From positions 248,001-312,000 of the forward strand of contig NZ_JARLTC010000007.1 in NCBI RefSeq assembly GCF_029382225.1: a stretch of 64,000 bases of DNA, in the 5' to 3' direction. This document shows positions 32,470-41,710 of the stretch, piece by piece. The notes under the pieces were generated by a model. The model saw only the letters and a list, made by a program, of their open reading frames with translations, made no database searches and was not told where the DNA came from. Source of the DNA: Spongiactinospora sp. TRM90649 (GTDB lineage: Bacteria; Actinomycetota; Actinomycetes; Streptosporangiales; Streptosporangiaceae). The position numbers and the translations under genes are program-made. Numbering within the stretch: the stretch's first letter is position 1; each line of letters starts with the position of its first letter.

Positions 32470-33726
32470 TCAACCTTCCGCACCGAAGAGCAGCGCCGCG
32501 CGTCCACTGCCGGCCCCGACCGGCAGTTCCGCCCGCACCCTCCACCCTTTCGCCGTCCACTCACCATCGCCGCGGCCTTCGCAGGTGTACGGCCCGGCCT
32601 CGAACTCCCCGCCCACGAGCGCCGCGCGCTCCCGCATCCCGATCAGCCCGGCCCCTGCCCCCGGCAACCGTCTGCCGCCTTCGTCCCTGGCGACCGGATT
32701 CTCCACCAGGACGGTCACACCGTCCCCGTGGGCCGCGTACTCGATCGCGACGGTCGCGCTGCCGTCGCCGTACTTGAGCGCGTTCGTGAGCGACTCCTGC
32801 ACGATCCGGTACCCGGCGAGATCGACGGAGGCGGGCAGTTCGCGTGCCGTACCGGCCACCCGTAGCCGCACGTCCACACCCGCCTGCCGCGCGCGCTCCA
32901 CCAGATGCGCCGCGTCCGCGAGCCGCCGCTTGGTCGCCTCCACCTGCTCACCGGGGGCCCGCCCGCCCTCCTGCCGCAACAGCTCGATCATGGAGCGCAT
33001 CTCGGCCATGCCCTGGACGCTGTTCTCCCTGATCGTCTCCATGACCTTCAGGACGGCCTGCCGGTCCAGGTCACGGCGGGACAGCACGGCCGTGGACTGG
33101 ATCGCGATCGCGCTGAAATGGTTCGCGATCATGTCGTGCAGTTCCCTGGCCATCCGGGTCCGCTCGCCGTTCACCGCCGCGTGCCGATCCAGCTCCGCCA
33201 GCCGCGCCATCTGCTCCGCCCGCGCCCGCTCCGCCACCGCCTGATCCCGGTGCTGCCGCAGGATGACCGCCGTGAACACCGGCGTGGTCAGCACCAGCCC
33301 GGCCTGCACCACCCCGACCGCCAGCCACCGCCAGTCACTGAGCATCACCCCGGCGATCGCCCCGGCCACCACCGCCAGCACACACGTGATCCCGACCATC
33401 CACTTCGTCAACCACCGCGGCCCGTAGAGCGTGGCCGCGTACAGGTTGTCAGTGAACACGAGCACGGTCGCCAGCGTGGGCCCGATCAGCAGATCCGCAC
33501 AGACCCCCACCACACCGAGCCCAAGGCAGACCAACGGCGCCCGCCGCCGCAACGCGACCCCGGCACACACCAACACCAACGGCCCGACCAACGCCCACGT
33601 CGGCGTCCCAGGCTTCCCACCCCACCCCACGAACGCCCCAGCGGCCACCAACACCAGCCCACCGGCGAACACCACCACGGCGACCGCTAGATCCCGCCTC
33701 ATCCCTCCATCCCACCACCTCCCCAC
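32470..33726 (-). CDS. Sensor histidine kinase, HisKA_3 type
   Basis: A 418-residue kinase. Five to six transmembrane helices fill about 8-170, then a short coiled coil and the DHp segment ARELHDMIANHFSAI with the phospho-accepting His. The HATPase domain has the N-box IVQESLTNALKYG and GLIGMRERAALVGG. A Gly/Trp-rich N-terminus from GTG 33726, or the shorter start ATG 33702, are both possible. It phosphorylates the regulator encoded downstream. The short sensor without an extracellular loop suggests membrane sensing. Confidence 0.88.
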   Translation of the reverse strand: MGRWWDGGMRRDLAVAVVVFAGGLVLVAAGAFVGWGGKPGTPTWALVGPLVLVCAGVALRRRAPLVCLGLGVVGVCADLLIGPTLATVLVFTDNLYAATLYGPRWLTKWMVGITCVLAVVAGAIAGVMLSDWRWLAVGVVQAGLVLTTPVFTAVILRQHRDQAVAERARAEQMARLAELDRHAAVNGERTRMARELHDMIANHFSAIAIQSTAVLSRRDLDRQAVLKVMETIRENSVQGMAEMRSMIELLRQEGGRAPGEQVEATKRRLADAAHLVERARQAGVDVRLRVAGTARELPASVDLAGYRIVQESLTNALKYGDGSATVAIEYAAHGDGVTVLVENPVARDEGGRRLPGAGAGLIGMRERAALVGGEFEAGPYTCEGRGDGEWTAKGWRVRAELPVGAGSGRAALLFGAEG

Positions 33727-33858
33727 CCAAGCCCCCTCCCCAAGCCGACCGAACCCTCACCTACATCCAACGATGTACCTCCCACCCACCCCAAACCTCG
33801 CCCGGCTACACCACCAGCGCACAGATGGTAGAGTCGTCACGTCGCCAGCAGGCGGCAA

Positions 33859-33931
33859 GCGGCCGTAGCTCAATGGATAGAGCATCTGACTACGGATCAG
33901 AAGGTTGGGGTTTCGAGTACCTCCGGCCGCG
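33859..33931 (+). tRNA. tRNA-Arg(ACG)
   Basis: A 73-nt cloverleaf. Acceptor GCGGCCG pairs with CGGCCGC; anticodon loop CTACGGA gives ACG; the T-arm GGGGT-TTCGAGT-ACCTC pairs with one G-U. CCA is not encoded. It is followed by integrase relics, so it has served as an integration site. Confidence 0.9.
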
Positions 33932-34205
33932 CATCACAGCCCCTGTCAGCGGAAACTCTGGCGGGGGCTTCTTCATGTGCCTGGCATGGCGCTTCCCAAG
34001 CATCTGATTCGCGCGCTAAGCAAGATCATTCAACGGATGCCGTGCGCACTGCCCGACCCCCCGCGAAGCGATTCCGATCTCCATGGACGACGAGACCTGC
34101 CCCAATCATGTGGCGTGCCCACGGAGCACCATCGGGAGGCAGCGTGATGGCGCCCTCCCCGATCCGCCTGGACCCGCGGCTGACCAATGACGCGAACCTG
34201 CTGTT
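33932..34205. other. Region downstream of tRNA-Arg, no gene
   Basis: 274 bp without a credible gene. Further on, an N-terminal integrase relic begins. I found no second copy of the tRNA-Arg 3' end that would define a complete element. Confidence 0.4.
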
Positions 34206-34361
34206 GTGGCGGGACTTCCATTGCATGTCAAGGAGACCCATTCCGTCACGACCGCGGGTAATCGGTTCCGTTCGTTGCGGCGGTTCTACGACTGGCTGGT
34301 CTCCGAGGAGGACATCGACCTGGACAAGTCGCCGATGAGGGGCGTCCTCCCTGTCCCGGGC
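34206..34361 (+). pseudogene. Tyrosine recombinase fragment (core-binding domain)
   Basis: About 50 codons (HVKETHSVTTAGNRFRSLRR, FYDWLVSEEDID) match the SAM-like core-binding domain of XerC-type recombinases. The rest of the gene is missing, and the orientation is opposite to the second integrase relic at 34882-35455. Confidence 0.65.
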
Positions 34362-34531
34362 CTCGGCCGCGCCGTGTGGCGTGGTCAGAGGGGGAGGTGG
34401 GACAGGAAGGACTTTGACAGTGCGTTACACTCCGTCACTAGTCGCATACGGTCAGTCTTTGGTTGCCGCTGCCGCCTATGTGCAGAGCACCTCGATGAGC
34501 ACAGGGATGCTGCCGACGACGGTGATGGTTA

Positions 34532-34786
34532 TCAGTTGACCCAAAGCTGATATCTGGCGGCTACGGGCCAGTTTTCAGGCACATACCTGCACTCGTGAGG
34601 GTGGATGGATTGGCGTCCGTCCCGGTGGCATGCGTTCAGACCTGACAGGGTGCCGGGATAGGCCCCCTGGTAACTCCACCCTGCGGCGATGTTGGAGGGG
34701 GTGGTGATCGGCGCCGCGGCGGCGGGTGCCGAGCCCAGCAGGGCGGGGCCGGCGGCGAGGGCGAGACCTCGTTTCCAGGTAGACAT
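34532..34786 (-). CDS. Small secreted protein
   Basis: An 84-residue protein with a signal peptide (KRGLALAAGPALLGSAPAAAA, cleavage near residue 24). The mature 60 residues have two cysteines, a probable disulfide, and many aromatic residues. GGAG lies 6 bp before ATG 34786. No family recognised. It sits between two integrase relics, so it may be leftover cargo. Confidence 0.6.
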   Translation of the reverse strand: MSTWKRGLALAAGPALLGSAPAAAAPITTPSNIAAGWSYQGAYPGTLSGLNACHRDGRQSIHPHECRYVPENWPVAARYQLWVN

Positions 34787-34881
34787 GAGCTCTCCGATCG
34801 CTTGCCAGGTCACACCGTTCTCACCGCGCGCTTACCGCGACCTCACCGCACGCTCACCGGCTCAGGAGCACCCCATCCGGG

Positions 34882-35455
34882 TGGGGGCGATCGTGCCAGG
34901 GCGTGTCGCCCACTTCGACGCTCAGCCCGCCCCATACGCCGTGCTCCTCCCCAGTGCGTCAGCGGCTCCGGCACGTGGGTGTACCTCTCGGTAGTGGTCA
35001 CCTGGGCGTGGTCGAGGATTGCCTGCATGATGCTGGGGGCTGGGCAGTGAGTCACGCTGCCGGCGACGCGGCCCGAACCGTCGCTCCCATCGACGGCGAG
35101 GAACCGCGAGCCCGGCCCTTCAGCTTGAGGGCCGAGAAGCCGACCGCTCGGGCGATGATCCGATGGACTTGAGAACCGTCTCGACGAAAGACCAGTTTCC
35201 AGCATGGTCGTGTAGACATGGTCCAAGTGCTCGGGCGCGAGCTTGTCGAGGCGGTGCGCCGAGAAGTGGGACGATCCAGTTGGGGTTTTTCGAGCGGTAG
35301 TCGTCGAGCGTGCGGGGTGCTATCTTGTCCGACGCCGTCAGCCGTTCACAGATCATGTCGAGATAATCGGACATCCATTCGGTGACCGTGGGCGCACAGC
35401 CGGGCTTGCTGACGGACCTGGTTTCGCGCTGTTTCTCCAACGCGGCGACTCTGAT
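34882..35455 (-). pseudogene. Degraded AICE-type integrase
   Basis: The N-terminal part (about 35455-35130; RETRSVSKPGCAPTVTEWMS, ASDKIAPRTLDDYRSKNPNW) and the C-terminal part (about 35060-34900; IMQAILDHAQVTTTERYTHV) align with the intact integrase at 6085-7464. About 200 residues between them are gone, and frameshifts separate the pieces. The relic is oriented towards tRNA-Arg with its 3' end nearest, as for int at the tRNA-Ser site, so a second AICE once occupied this tRNA. Confidence 0.82.
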
Positions 35456-35456
35456 G

Positions 35457-36460
35457 GATCAACTACGTACTATGACGCCCAACGATCTAGGGAATTTCGG
35501 AGAGCAGCTTTGGGGAATTTACGAGAGCGCCATCAGAAGACGGCGGTCGAACTGGGGAACCTGCTCGCTGAGCAGGGGGATATGGACGGGGCGCGCGCCG
35601 CCTATCAGCAGGCCATTGACTCCGGTCATCCCGATCATGCGCCGATGGCGGCGGGCGAACTGGGGGCGTTGCTGCAGTATATGGGGGATGTGGACGGGGC
35701 GCGCGCCGCCTATCAGCAGGCCATTGACTCCGGTCATCCCGACGAGGCATCGAAGGCGGCGTACAACCTGGGAGTGTTGCTCAGGCATCAGGGGGATGCG
35801 GACGGCGCGCGCGCCGCCTATCAGCAGGCCATTGACTCCGGTCACCCCGATCACGCGCCGATGGCAATGGTCAACCTGGGGGTGTTGCTCAGGAATCAGG
35901 GGGATGTGGACGGGGCGCGCGCCGCTTATCAGCGGGGCATCGACTCTGGTCATCCCGAGCAGGCGCTGATGGCGGCGTTCAATCTGGGGAACTTGCTCGC
36001 TGAGCAGGGGGATGTGGACGGCGCGTGCGCCGCCTATCAGCGGAGCATCGACTCTGGTCATCCCGAGCAGGCGCCGATGGCGGCGTACAACCTGGGGAAC
36101 TTGCTCGCTGAGCAGGGGGATGTGGACGGCGCGTGCGCCGCCTATCAGCAGGTCATCGACTCTGGTCATTCCGAGCAGGCGCCGATGGCGGCGGTCGAGC
36201 TGGGGGCGTTGCTCGACGAGCAGGGGGATGTGGACGGCGCGCGCGCCGCCTATCAGCGGGCCATCGACTCTGGTCATCCCGAGCAGGCGCCGATGGCGGC
36301 GTACAACCTGGGGGTGTTGCTCGACGAGCAGGGGGATGTGGACGGCGCGCGCGCCGCCTATCAGCAGGTCATCGACTCCGATCACGAGGTCGCTGCGGCC
36401 CACGCTCAGCATGCCCTTGAGAACCTCTCCGATCCCCCAACGCCCTCCTCGAACCCATGA
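35457..36460 (+). CDS. TPR/Sel1-like repeat protein with displaced N-terminal frame
   Basis: From about 35540 to 36400 the sequence encodes eight near-identical 36-residue repeats (D-VDGARAAYQ-AIDSGH, then -AY-LG-LL--QG), a tetratricopeptide solenoid for protein binding. The matching DNA repeats are 108 bp. The repeat frame has no good ATG before 35581. A separate frame opened by ATG 35457 (MDQLRTMTPNDLGNFGEQLW) would join it through a single-base shift near 35533-35540. The gene is therefore frameshifted, or starts at a TTG near 35512. The region directly follows the dead integrase, suggesting a recombination junction. Confidence 0.65.
35577..36400 (+). repeat. 108-bp tandem DNA repeats in TPR gene
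   Basis: About 7.6 units of 108 bp, each beginning near GGGGATGTGGACGGCGCG. Units differ at a few percent of positions, so unit number can change by recombination. Confidence 0.85.
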
Positions 36461-36668
36461 TCTGTATCTGACCGGTTGCTTCGCAGCCGGCGGACCGCCG
36501 AGCCCGTCGCGGCCCAGGTGGAACCGATATCCATTCCTGGCCTTCACCTACTGCACCTATCTGGGCGTCAGGCAGGTGATCATAACTTGGACTTGCTCCC
36601 GCGCAGGGGTGGCGTCTCGGGCGACGAGACCTGTGTGGACGTTCATGGTCTTCTGGCGCTTGCTGATC

Positions 36669-36698
36669 GGGCTGTCGCGTGTGGTCGCGCGACAGCCC
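36669..36698. terminator. Hairpin terminator between convergent genes
   Basis: A perfect 11-bp stem (GGGCTGTCGCG with CGCGACAGCCC) and 8-nt loop, 22 bp after the end of the ParB-like gene in its direction of transcription and also downstream of the TPR gene. Confidence 0.75.
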
Positions 36699-36719
36699 GT
36701 ACGTACCGTTGGGGAGGCG

Positions 36720-37799
36720 TCAGTTCAGGTTGTGCAGGCGCTTGTACTCCAGTGTGTATGCGAGTTTGCCGGGCTTGGCGTCGGAGTATGGCTTGCTCAG
36801 TTTGTCGAACTCGCCTTTGTCGGGGGCCTTGCCGTCGTTCCACTGGTTCAGGGCGCCCAACTGGGCGGCGGTGAAGCCGTTGTCGATGATGGTGGGCTTG
36901 GGCAGGGCGGTCATCGCTTCGGTCAGTGCTCTGACGGTGGCCAGGTAGTTGGCGTGGTCGTTCTGGTTCCAGGTGGTCAGGTCGATGGGCTTGGCGTCGC
37001 GGACCCAACTGCCCCAGTAGAACTCCTGGAAGGGCAGGCCGTTCTGTGCGTAGCCGATGTCGCGGCTGAAGTAGAGCAGGCTGCGGTATTTGTCATCGGT
37101 GAAATTGGCCAGGCCCACGCTGGTTGGCAGTTTGTTCACGGTGACCGGCTTGCCGTTGGGGGCGCGCAGCCATACCCACTTGTTGGCCCGCATCTCATTC
37201 CAGAACTTCTTGCGGGTGAGGGTGCTCAGGTTGGCCTGCACCCTGAGGCGCACGTGCATGCGCGCGCCGCCGTCTGGGGTTTCGAAGAAGGAGGTGAGGG
37301 TGTGGTGGCCGTCGGTGAGGAACGGTTCGCCGCCGGGGCCGATGACGACGGCCTTCATGGCGGCGATGCTGTCCGGCGTCTCCGCGCCGACCGGGAGTTC
37401 GCACGTGAATGAGGAGGGGGCGTCCAGGCGCGCGCCGGGCGACACGGACGCGGCCGCGCCCCGGCCGTCCGTTTCGCACCAGTCGTCGAACTTCTTGTTG
37501 ATCGTGTCCTTGCCGAGGGTGTAGCGGCCGAGCTTGTAGTACACCTCGTCGTGCCCGAGCGACGGCTGGGTCGGGTGCACGTCGCCGATGCGGACGTCGA
37601 GCAGGTCACCGGGCTTGGCGCACAGGTACCGCGCGAACGGCGTGCTGCGGTTGTCGTGCTGGCAGAAGGGCGGCCGGGTGCCCGGCGCACCGGGTGCGGC
37701 GGCGAGCGCGGTCGGCGCCAGGGCGGCACTGGTACCGAGGATGACGGCGATGGCCGTCCCGAGCGTCGAGGCCAGGCGGTACGGAGAACTGATGCGCAT
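36720..37799 (-). CDS. Secreted ParB/sulfiredoxin-fold protein (ParBc_2 type)
   Basis: A 359-residue protein with an N-terminal signal peptide (about 1-34, ending ALAAAPG). The conserved DVHPTQPSLGHDEVYYKLGR, KKFDDWCE and LTDGHHTLTSFFE segments identify the ParB-like nuclease family PF08857, found as exported proteins in many bacteria. The DGHHT motif is the catalytic or nucleotide-binding core of this fold. Its substrate is unknown. It is monocistronic, convergent with the TPR gene. Confidence 0.8.
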   Translation of the reverse strand: MRISSPYRLASTLGTAIAVILGTSAALAPTALAAAPGAPGTRPPFCQHDNRSTPFARYLCAKPGDLLDVRIGDVHPTQPSLGHDEVYYKLGRYTLGKDTINKKFDDWCETDGRGAAASVSPGARLDAPSSFTCELPVGAETPDSIAAMKAVVIGPGGEPFLTDGHHTLTSFFETPDGGARMHVRLRVQANLSTLTRKKFWNEMRANKWVWLRAPNGKPVTVNKLPTSVGLANFTDDKYRSLLYFSRDIGYAQNGLPFQEFYWGSWVRDAKPIDLTTWNQNDHANYLATVRALTEAMTALPKPTIIDNGFTAAQLGALNQWNDGKAPDKGEFDKLSKPYSDAKPGKLAYTLEYKRLHNLN

Positions 37800-38063
37800 A
37801 AAACGTGCTCCTCATCGGCAATGCGTACATCGACGGCGAGAGTGCCTGTAATCAACCAACACAGGAGATCACGACTGCGACATCCAGGAGAACCAGGGGC
37901 GAATATCGGTTATTTTCGGCGAATGACGGGGGGACGGGCTTCCAAATTCCGTCGCAGCGAACGGATCTGAACGACAGCGGAGATCATTCGGGGGGCCGCG
38001 CCGGTGAGCAGGGTGATACCGACCACGATGAAGGCGTCGTGGACGCTCACGGTCTCGATCAGT

Positions 38064-38979
38064 GAACCCTTTTCATCCTCTGGCGAGCTCGTAGTTCTGG
38101 AGGACGGCGATCGCCTTGCATATCCGTCCGGCCTTGTGCGGGCAGCAGCGCAGCTTGCGAAGGATGCGCCAGGTCTTGAGCTGCGCGTTCGCGCGTTCGC
38201 CGGGGCCGCGTAGACGGGCGTGAGCACGATTGGCCTGCTTTTGCGACTCGGGCTTGTTCTTGCCCTTGTACGGCGTGACGATCGGCTCCTCGGCGCCCTG
38301 GTAGCCCTTGTCGGCCAGGGTGAGGATGCCGGCTCGCTCCAGCGCTCGCTGGATCCCCCAGATGCGGGCGGCGGTCAGGTCGTGGCTCCTGCCGGGCAAA
38401 CTCCCGGAAGTCCAGATGATCGTGCCGTCCGGGGAGGCGATGACCTGGATGTTCATGCCGTGCACCCGGTGCTTGCCGGAGAAGAACGGCCGGTCTGCCC
38501 TGACCCGGTCGGTGTGGATGAGCATGCCGTCCAGCACCAGGTAGTGCAGTCCCGCCTGCCCTGCCTTGCGTAATGCATGGCCGAGCCTGGGTGCGCGAGC
38601 CTTCAGCAGGGTGACGGTCTCTTGTACGTATCGCCAGGCTGTGGCCACCGATATCCCGAACCCGGCGCTCAGCTCGGCGAACGTCTCGCCTTTGCGTAGG
38701 TGGGCCAGGACGAGCAGGGCTTGGCGGCCGGGGTTGAGGCGCCGCCAGATCGAGCCGATCGTCTTGCGGTGTCGCCGGATGATCCCGGCCAGGTAGGTCA
38801 GCGTTGAGCGCGACAAATCGACCGCAGCACGGTAGAACAGCATTCGAGGCCCCTGGTGTCGGCGGATGGATTGTGGTGATCAACCCGTCTACCAGGGGTT
38901 TCTCTATGCGGTCAGGCGAACGACCGCCTCGCGATCATGCTGTGACCTGCAAGCTTCCAGCCGAGGATGAAAAGGGCTC
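38064..38979 (-). mobile_element. IS5-type insertion sequence
   Basis: A 916-bp element with 17-bp terminal inverted repeats, GAACCCTTTTCATCCTC (38064-38080) and the complement of GAGCCCTTTTCATCCTC (38963-38979), one mismatch. It is flanked by a 3-bp AGT direct repeat (38061-38063, 38980-38982). It contains one transposase gene. Confidence 0.85.
38073..38843 (-). CDS. IS5-family DDE transposase
   Basis: A 256-residue transposase of the HTH_Tnp_4/DDE_Tnp_4 type. The helix-turn-helix (LRKGETFAELSAGFGISVAT, about 50-70) precedes the DDE core: D in LVLDGMLIH, D in LADKGYQG and E in GPGERANAQLK. The frame is intact and its stop codon lies inside the left inverted repeat, so the element could still be mobile. 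Confidence 0.9.
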   Translation of the reverse strand: MLFYRAAVDLSRSTLTYLAGIIRRHRKTIGSIWRRLNPGRQALLVLAHLRKGETFAELSAGFGISVATAWRYVQETVTLLKARAPRLGHALRKAGQAGLHYLVLDGMLIHTDRVRADRPFFSGKHRVHGMNIQVIASPDGTIIWTSGSLPGRSHDLTAARIWGIQRALERAGILTLADKGYQGAEEPIVTPYKGKNKPESQKQANRAHARLRGPGERANAQLKTWRILRKLRCCPHKAGRICKAIAVLQNYELARG

Positions 38980-39145
38980 AGTGATTGGACGGCCAGGGGC
39001 GAGAGGAACTGGCCGAGGAAGATGCCGGCGGTGAGTCCGCTGAGGACGCGGCCACGCCGGTCGGGTGGGGCGAGTTCGGACAGGCCGCGGGATGACGTTG
39101 GGGACGGCGAGGGACATGCCAGATCTCGGATAGGCGCCGCCAGTC

Positions 39146-39508
39146 CTATACCGCGTAGACGGGGGCGAGGTCGACGAATATCCGGTAGTCGGAGATCAGG
39201 CCGTCGTCGCGGGTGCGCCAGATCGACACGGCCACGACGCTGACGTCCTTGCCGTCGAGCCGCCGGTAGGTCACCTCGGTCTCGGCGATGGTGTCGGCGC
39301 CCACCTGCCAGTTCCTGACGACTCGGTGCCGCAGGCCGCCGATGGTGGAGAAGAACGCCCGTATCCCGGCGGCGATGGCCGCACGTCCTGCCAGCGGCTC
39401 GGCGTTGCCGAACACCAGCCTGGCGTCCTCGGCCAGTAACCGCGCGAACTCGTCAGCGTCGAACGAGTCCACCGACCGGAAGACGTGACGCACCGCATCG
39501 TCGGTCAT
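39146..39508 (-). CDS. SnoaL/NTF2-like protein
   Basis: A 120-residue cone-shaped alpha+beta protein of the SnoaL-like class (FRSVDSFDADEFARLLAEDA, PLAGRAAIAAGIRAFF, ISDYRIFVDLAPVY). Members are isomerases, cyclases or hydrolases, or have no catalysis. AAGGGGAG lies 4 bp before ATG 39508. No pathway neighbour gives a substrate. Confidence 0.8.
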   Translation of the reverse strand: MTDDAVRHVFRSVDSFDADEFARLLAEDARLVFGNAEPLAGRAAIAAGIRAFFSTIGGLRHRVVRNWQVGADTIAETEVTYRRLDGKDVSVVAVSIWRTRDDGLISDYRIFVDLAPVYAV

Positions 39509-39639
39509 ACTCTCCCCTTCTTGTACGGCCGGGATCACTGGTGGGGACGATACGTGGCGGGGGACGGCGTACAACTATCCCAATGGTGGGGATCTTGTCC
39601 CCTGACGCGGCCCCCGGCCGTTCACGCGATCATGGGGCG

Positions 39640-39990
39640 GTGAGAGCGCGCATAGACTCCTTCCGCTGGGTCGATCTTGAGGACGGGCGGAAGGCCCACG
39701 ATCCGGCCCATGCCAATGAACTCCTGGAGATGTACATCGGCCTCCAGGGCGAGGCGGGTGTCGAGCGTTTTCAGCTCTCCGTCTGCACCCCGTCGGCGCT
39801 CGCGGAACAGCTCAGCCCGCACTCCTTTCTCATCGGCCGGCACTGGCTATTCGTCGCCGAGCTTCATCCCGACAAGGTGACCGCGTGGTTGAGCGATCGC
39901 ATCGCCGTACTGGAGGCTCCGACGTGGGATGAGCTGGCAGGGAAGATCGGCCGGATCGGGGAATGGGAGTTCGAGGACTACGTGCACTGA
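39640..39990 (+). CDS. Imm8-family immunity protein, orphan
   Basis: A 116-residue protein matching the actinobacterial Imm8-type pattern (ARIDSFRWVDLEDGRKAHDP, GRHWLFVAELHPDKVTAWL, WEFEDY at the end). Imm8 proteins neutralise polymorphic toxins delivered by neighbouring cells. No toxin or secretion gene is adjacent, so it may protect against outside toxins or be the remains of a toxin cassette. GTG 39640 starts the conserved region. Confidence 0.7.
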   Translation: MRARIDSFRWVDLEDGRKAHDPAHANELLEMYIGLQGEAGVERFQLSVCTPSALAEQLSPHSFLIGRHWLFVAELHPDKVTAWLSDRIAVLEAPTWDELAGKIGRIGEWEFEDYVH

Positions 39991-40101
39991 GACGGCGGAA
40001 CGGGTTCGGGTTCGGCCTGCTCGGTGCGGGGGCTGATACCAGATTTGTTACGTTCCACCGCGCTGGTGATTACGCCGTGGGACGGCACCTACATTGCAGG
40101 C

Positions 40102-40716
40102 ATGGCCAGGCGGAAACGGATGCTCCGACCGGTGTCCCAGTCTGTTCCCTCGGCCGGCGAGGTGGCGGAGAGCACTTCGGCGGCGGTGTCCAATTCGCAC
40201 ATCGTGATTCCCGCCGTGGCGACCGTCGTCAGCGCATTGATCACGGGGGTTTTCGCGCTGCTGGCCGTCCACGCGGCCAATGGAGCGGATCCATTGGCGG
40301 GGCCCACCATCGTGATCCAGGAGAACGGTGAACGACTGGACCGCGGCGGCTCTGATGAGCAGGCTCAGGGGGTGGCGAGCGGCCGGGCGGTCGCTACCGT
40401 CACGGTGACGCGGACGGTGTACGCGAGCCCAGCCGCGACGCCGAGGTTGCTCCCGGAGCTGCGGGACAGGTTGAACCGGCTGGACCGGGAGGAGCGGAGG
40501 GAACTGTCGGAGTATCTCAACCGGCTGGAGCGATCGGACGAGCTGCCTTCGGAGCGGAATGACATCGAAGGGTCGGCTGCGGAAACCGGCCCGTCTGGGG
40601 TCTACATCTACGGGCTGATCGCGCTCGTCTTCGCCGGGCTGACCGGCGGATGGTTCATCCGCTGGCGGGTCGCCCGCGACACGCGGCGCCCGCGCCCGGC
40701 CCGGAGCCGCTCCTGA
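40102..40716 (+). CDS. Two-helix membrane protein, unknown function
   Basis: A 204-residue protein. Basic N-terminus, a transmembrane helix at about 37-58 (IVIPAVATVVSALITGVFAL), an extracellular Thr/Val-rich stretch, an acidic and basic coiled coil (LRDRLNRLDREERRELSEYL, about 115-140) and a second helix at about 163-183, then a basic tail. TACATT 5 bp before ATG 40102 suggests a leaderless transcript. No family recognised. Confidence 0.6.
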   Translation: MARRKRMLRPVSQSVPSAGEVAESTSAAVSNSHIVIPAVATVVSALITGVFALLAVHAANGADPLAGPTIVIQENGERLDRGGSDEQAQGVASGRAVATVTVTRTVYASPAATPRLLPELRDRLNRLDREERRELSEYLNRLERSDELPSERNDIEGSAAETGPSGVYIYGLIALVFAGLTGGWFIRWRVARDTRRPRPARSRS

Positions 40717-40790
40717 CGAGGAGGGCGACGCCGGGCTACGAGTTCATCGCCGTCATCGCGGGGCCGCGCTTCGGAATGTCCGTGCTGTCG

Positions 40791-41570
40791 CTAGTCGAGC
40801 CGCCATTCGCCTTTCTGGTCTCCGAACGTCATGCCGAACTGGAGTTTCCCGGGCTTTGATTCGCGGGGGACATCGAACACGACGATGCCCTTACGGAAGT
40901 CGCCTTTGGAGATCGTGACCGATCCCCCGAAGGAGACGCCCTCTTCGACGTCGGCGAACGTCGGGGTGTGCTGCTGACCTTCGGTGTCGATCAGTTCGGT
41001 GCTGATGAACGGGGAGCCGGTGTATACCTCCTGGCCGACGTTCTTGAGCGTGAGTTCGACGGCGACGTACCGGGCTCCGTCCTTGGGCTGGAGAAACCGG
41101 TTGTTCGGGGTCGCGGCGTCGATGATGCGATTGACGGTGACGGCCACCACGGCATCGCGGCGAAATCCCTTGACGATGAGGGTCTCGCCGACCTTGGCGA
41201 CCCGGTTCTCTTCGTCTTCTTCCGCAGGTGGCTGTGTCGCAGGTGGCTGTGTCGCGGGCGGTTCCGCCGATGGCGGTGGTGCCAATGTCGCCGGGTTCGC
41301 CTTGTCGGGGATCAGGCGGACGCGCTCGTCGGTGGTGCCGGTGGAGGAACTGCCGATGGCGGCGATGGTCGCGACGCATCCGCCGAGTATCAGGATCGGG
41401 ATGCCGATGGCGAGCATGACGATCAGGCCGGTGTTGCTGCGTCGCGGCGGCGGCGGAGGCGCGGGGTAGCCGAAGCCCGGCTGGGGGCCGTGTCCTGGCG
41501 GTAAGTGGCCATAGGGCTGCGGGTGCTGGCCGTAAGGGGGGTGCTGTGGGCCCTGTGGGGGATACGTCAC
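40791..41570 (-). CDS. DUF4352-type membrane-anchored protein
   Basis: A 259-residue protein. A Pro/Gly/His/Tyr-rich cytoplasmic N-terminus (1-45) leads to one transmembrane helix (about 48-72) and a Pro/Ala linker with duplicated ATQPP units. The extracellular C-terminus (about 120-259) has the immunoglobulin-like DUF4352 pattern (GARYVAVELTLKNVGQEVYT, KGIVVFDVP). It is a common actinobacterial surface protein of unknown role. Confidence 0.8.
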   Translation of the reverse strand: MTYPPQGPQHPPYGQHPQPYGHLPPGHGPQPGFGYPAPPPPPRRSNTGLIVMLAIGIPILILGGCVATIAAIGSSSTGTTDERVRLIPDKANPATLAPPPSAEPPATQPPATQPPAEEDEENRVAKVGETLIVKGFRRDAVVAVTVNRIIDAATPNNRFLQPKDGARYVAVELTLKNVGQEVYTGSPFISTELIDTEGQQHTPTFADVEEGVSFGGSVTISKGDFRKGIVVFDVPRESKPGKLQFGMTFGDQKGEWRLD

Positions 41571-41710
41571 GAGTTCTCCAGGAATTTGAGCGGCGCGTGG
41601 GAGACGCGTGGCGTGGACCTCTGGATTACTTCATGAGCGTGTCAGATGGCCTTCGCTGCTAAATGTCAGGTGATGGGAAGTTTTGAGCAGATGCATGCCT
41701 AGCATCCGGA

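Larger units (their letters stand above)
37910..39117 (-). pseudogene. MFS transporter pseudogene interrupted by an IS
   Basis: The 5' part (39117-38983; SLAVPNVI then, after a frameshift, LSGLTAGIFLGQFLSPLAVQS) and the 3' part (38060-37910; LIETVSVHDAFIVVGITLL, TAA at 37910) read through as AVQSLIETV when the IS and one target copy are removed. The first two-thirds of an MFS protein are missing upstream of 39117. The gene was thus truncated, frameshifted and hit by an IS. Confidence 0.75.

Noticed and set aside
35577..36400. A possible CRISPR array or satellite
   Set aside because: The 108-bp units are coding and translate to TPR repeats.
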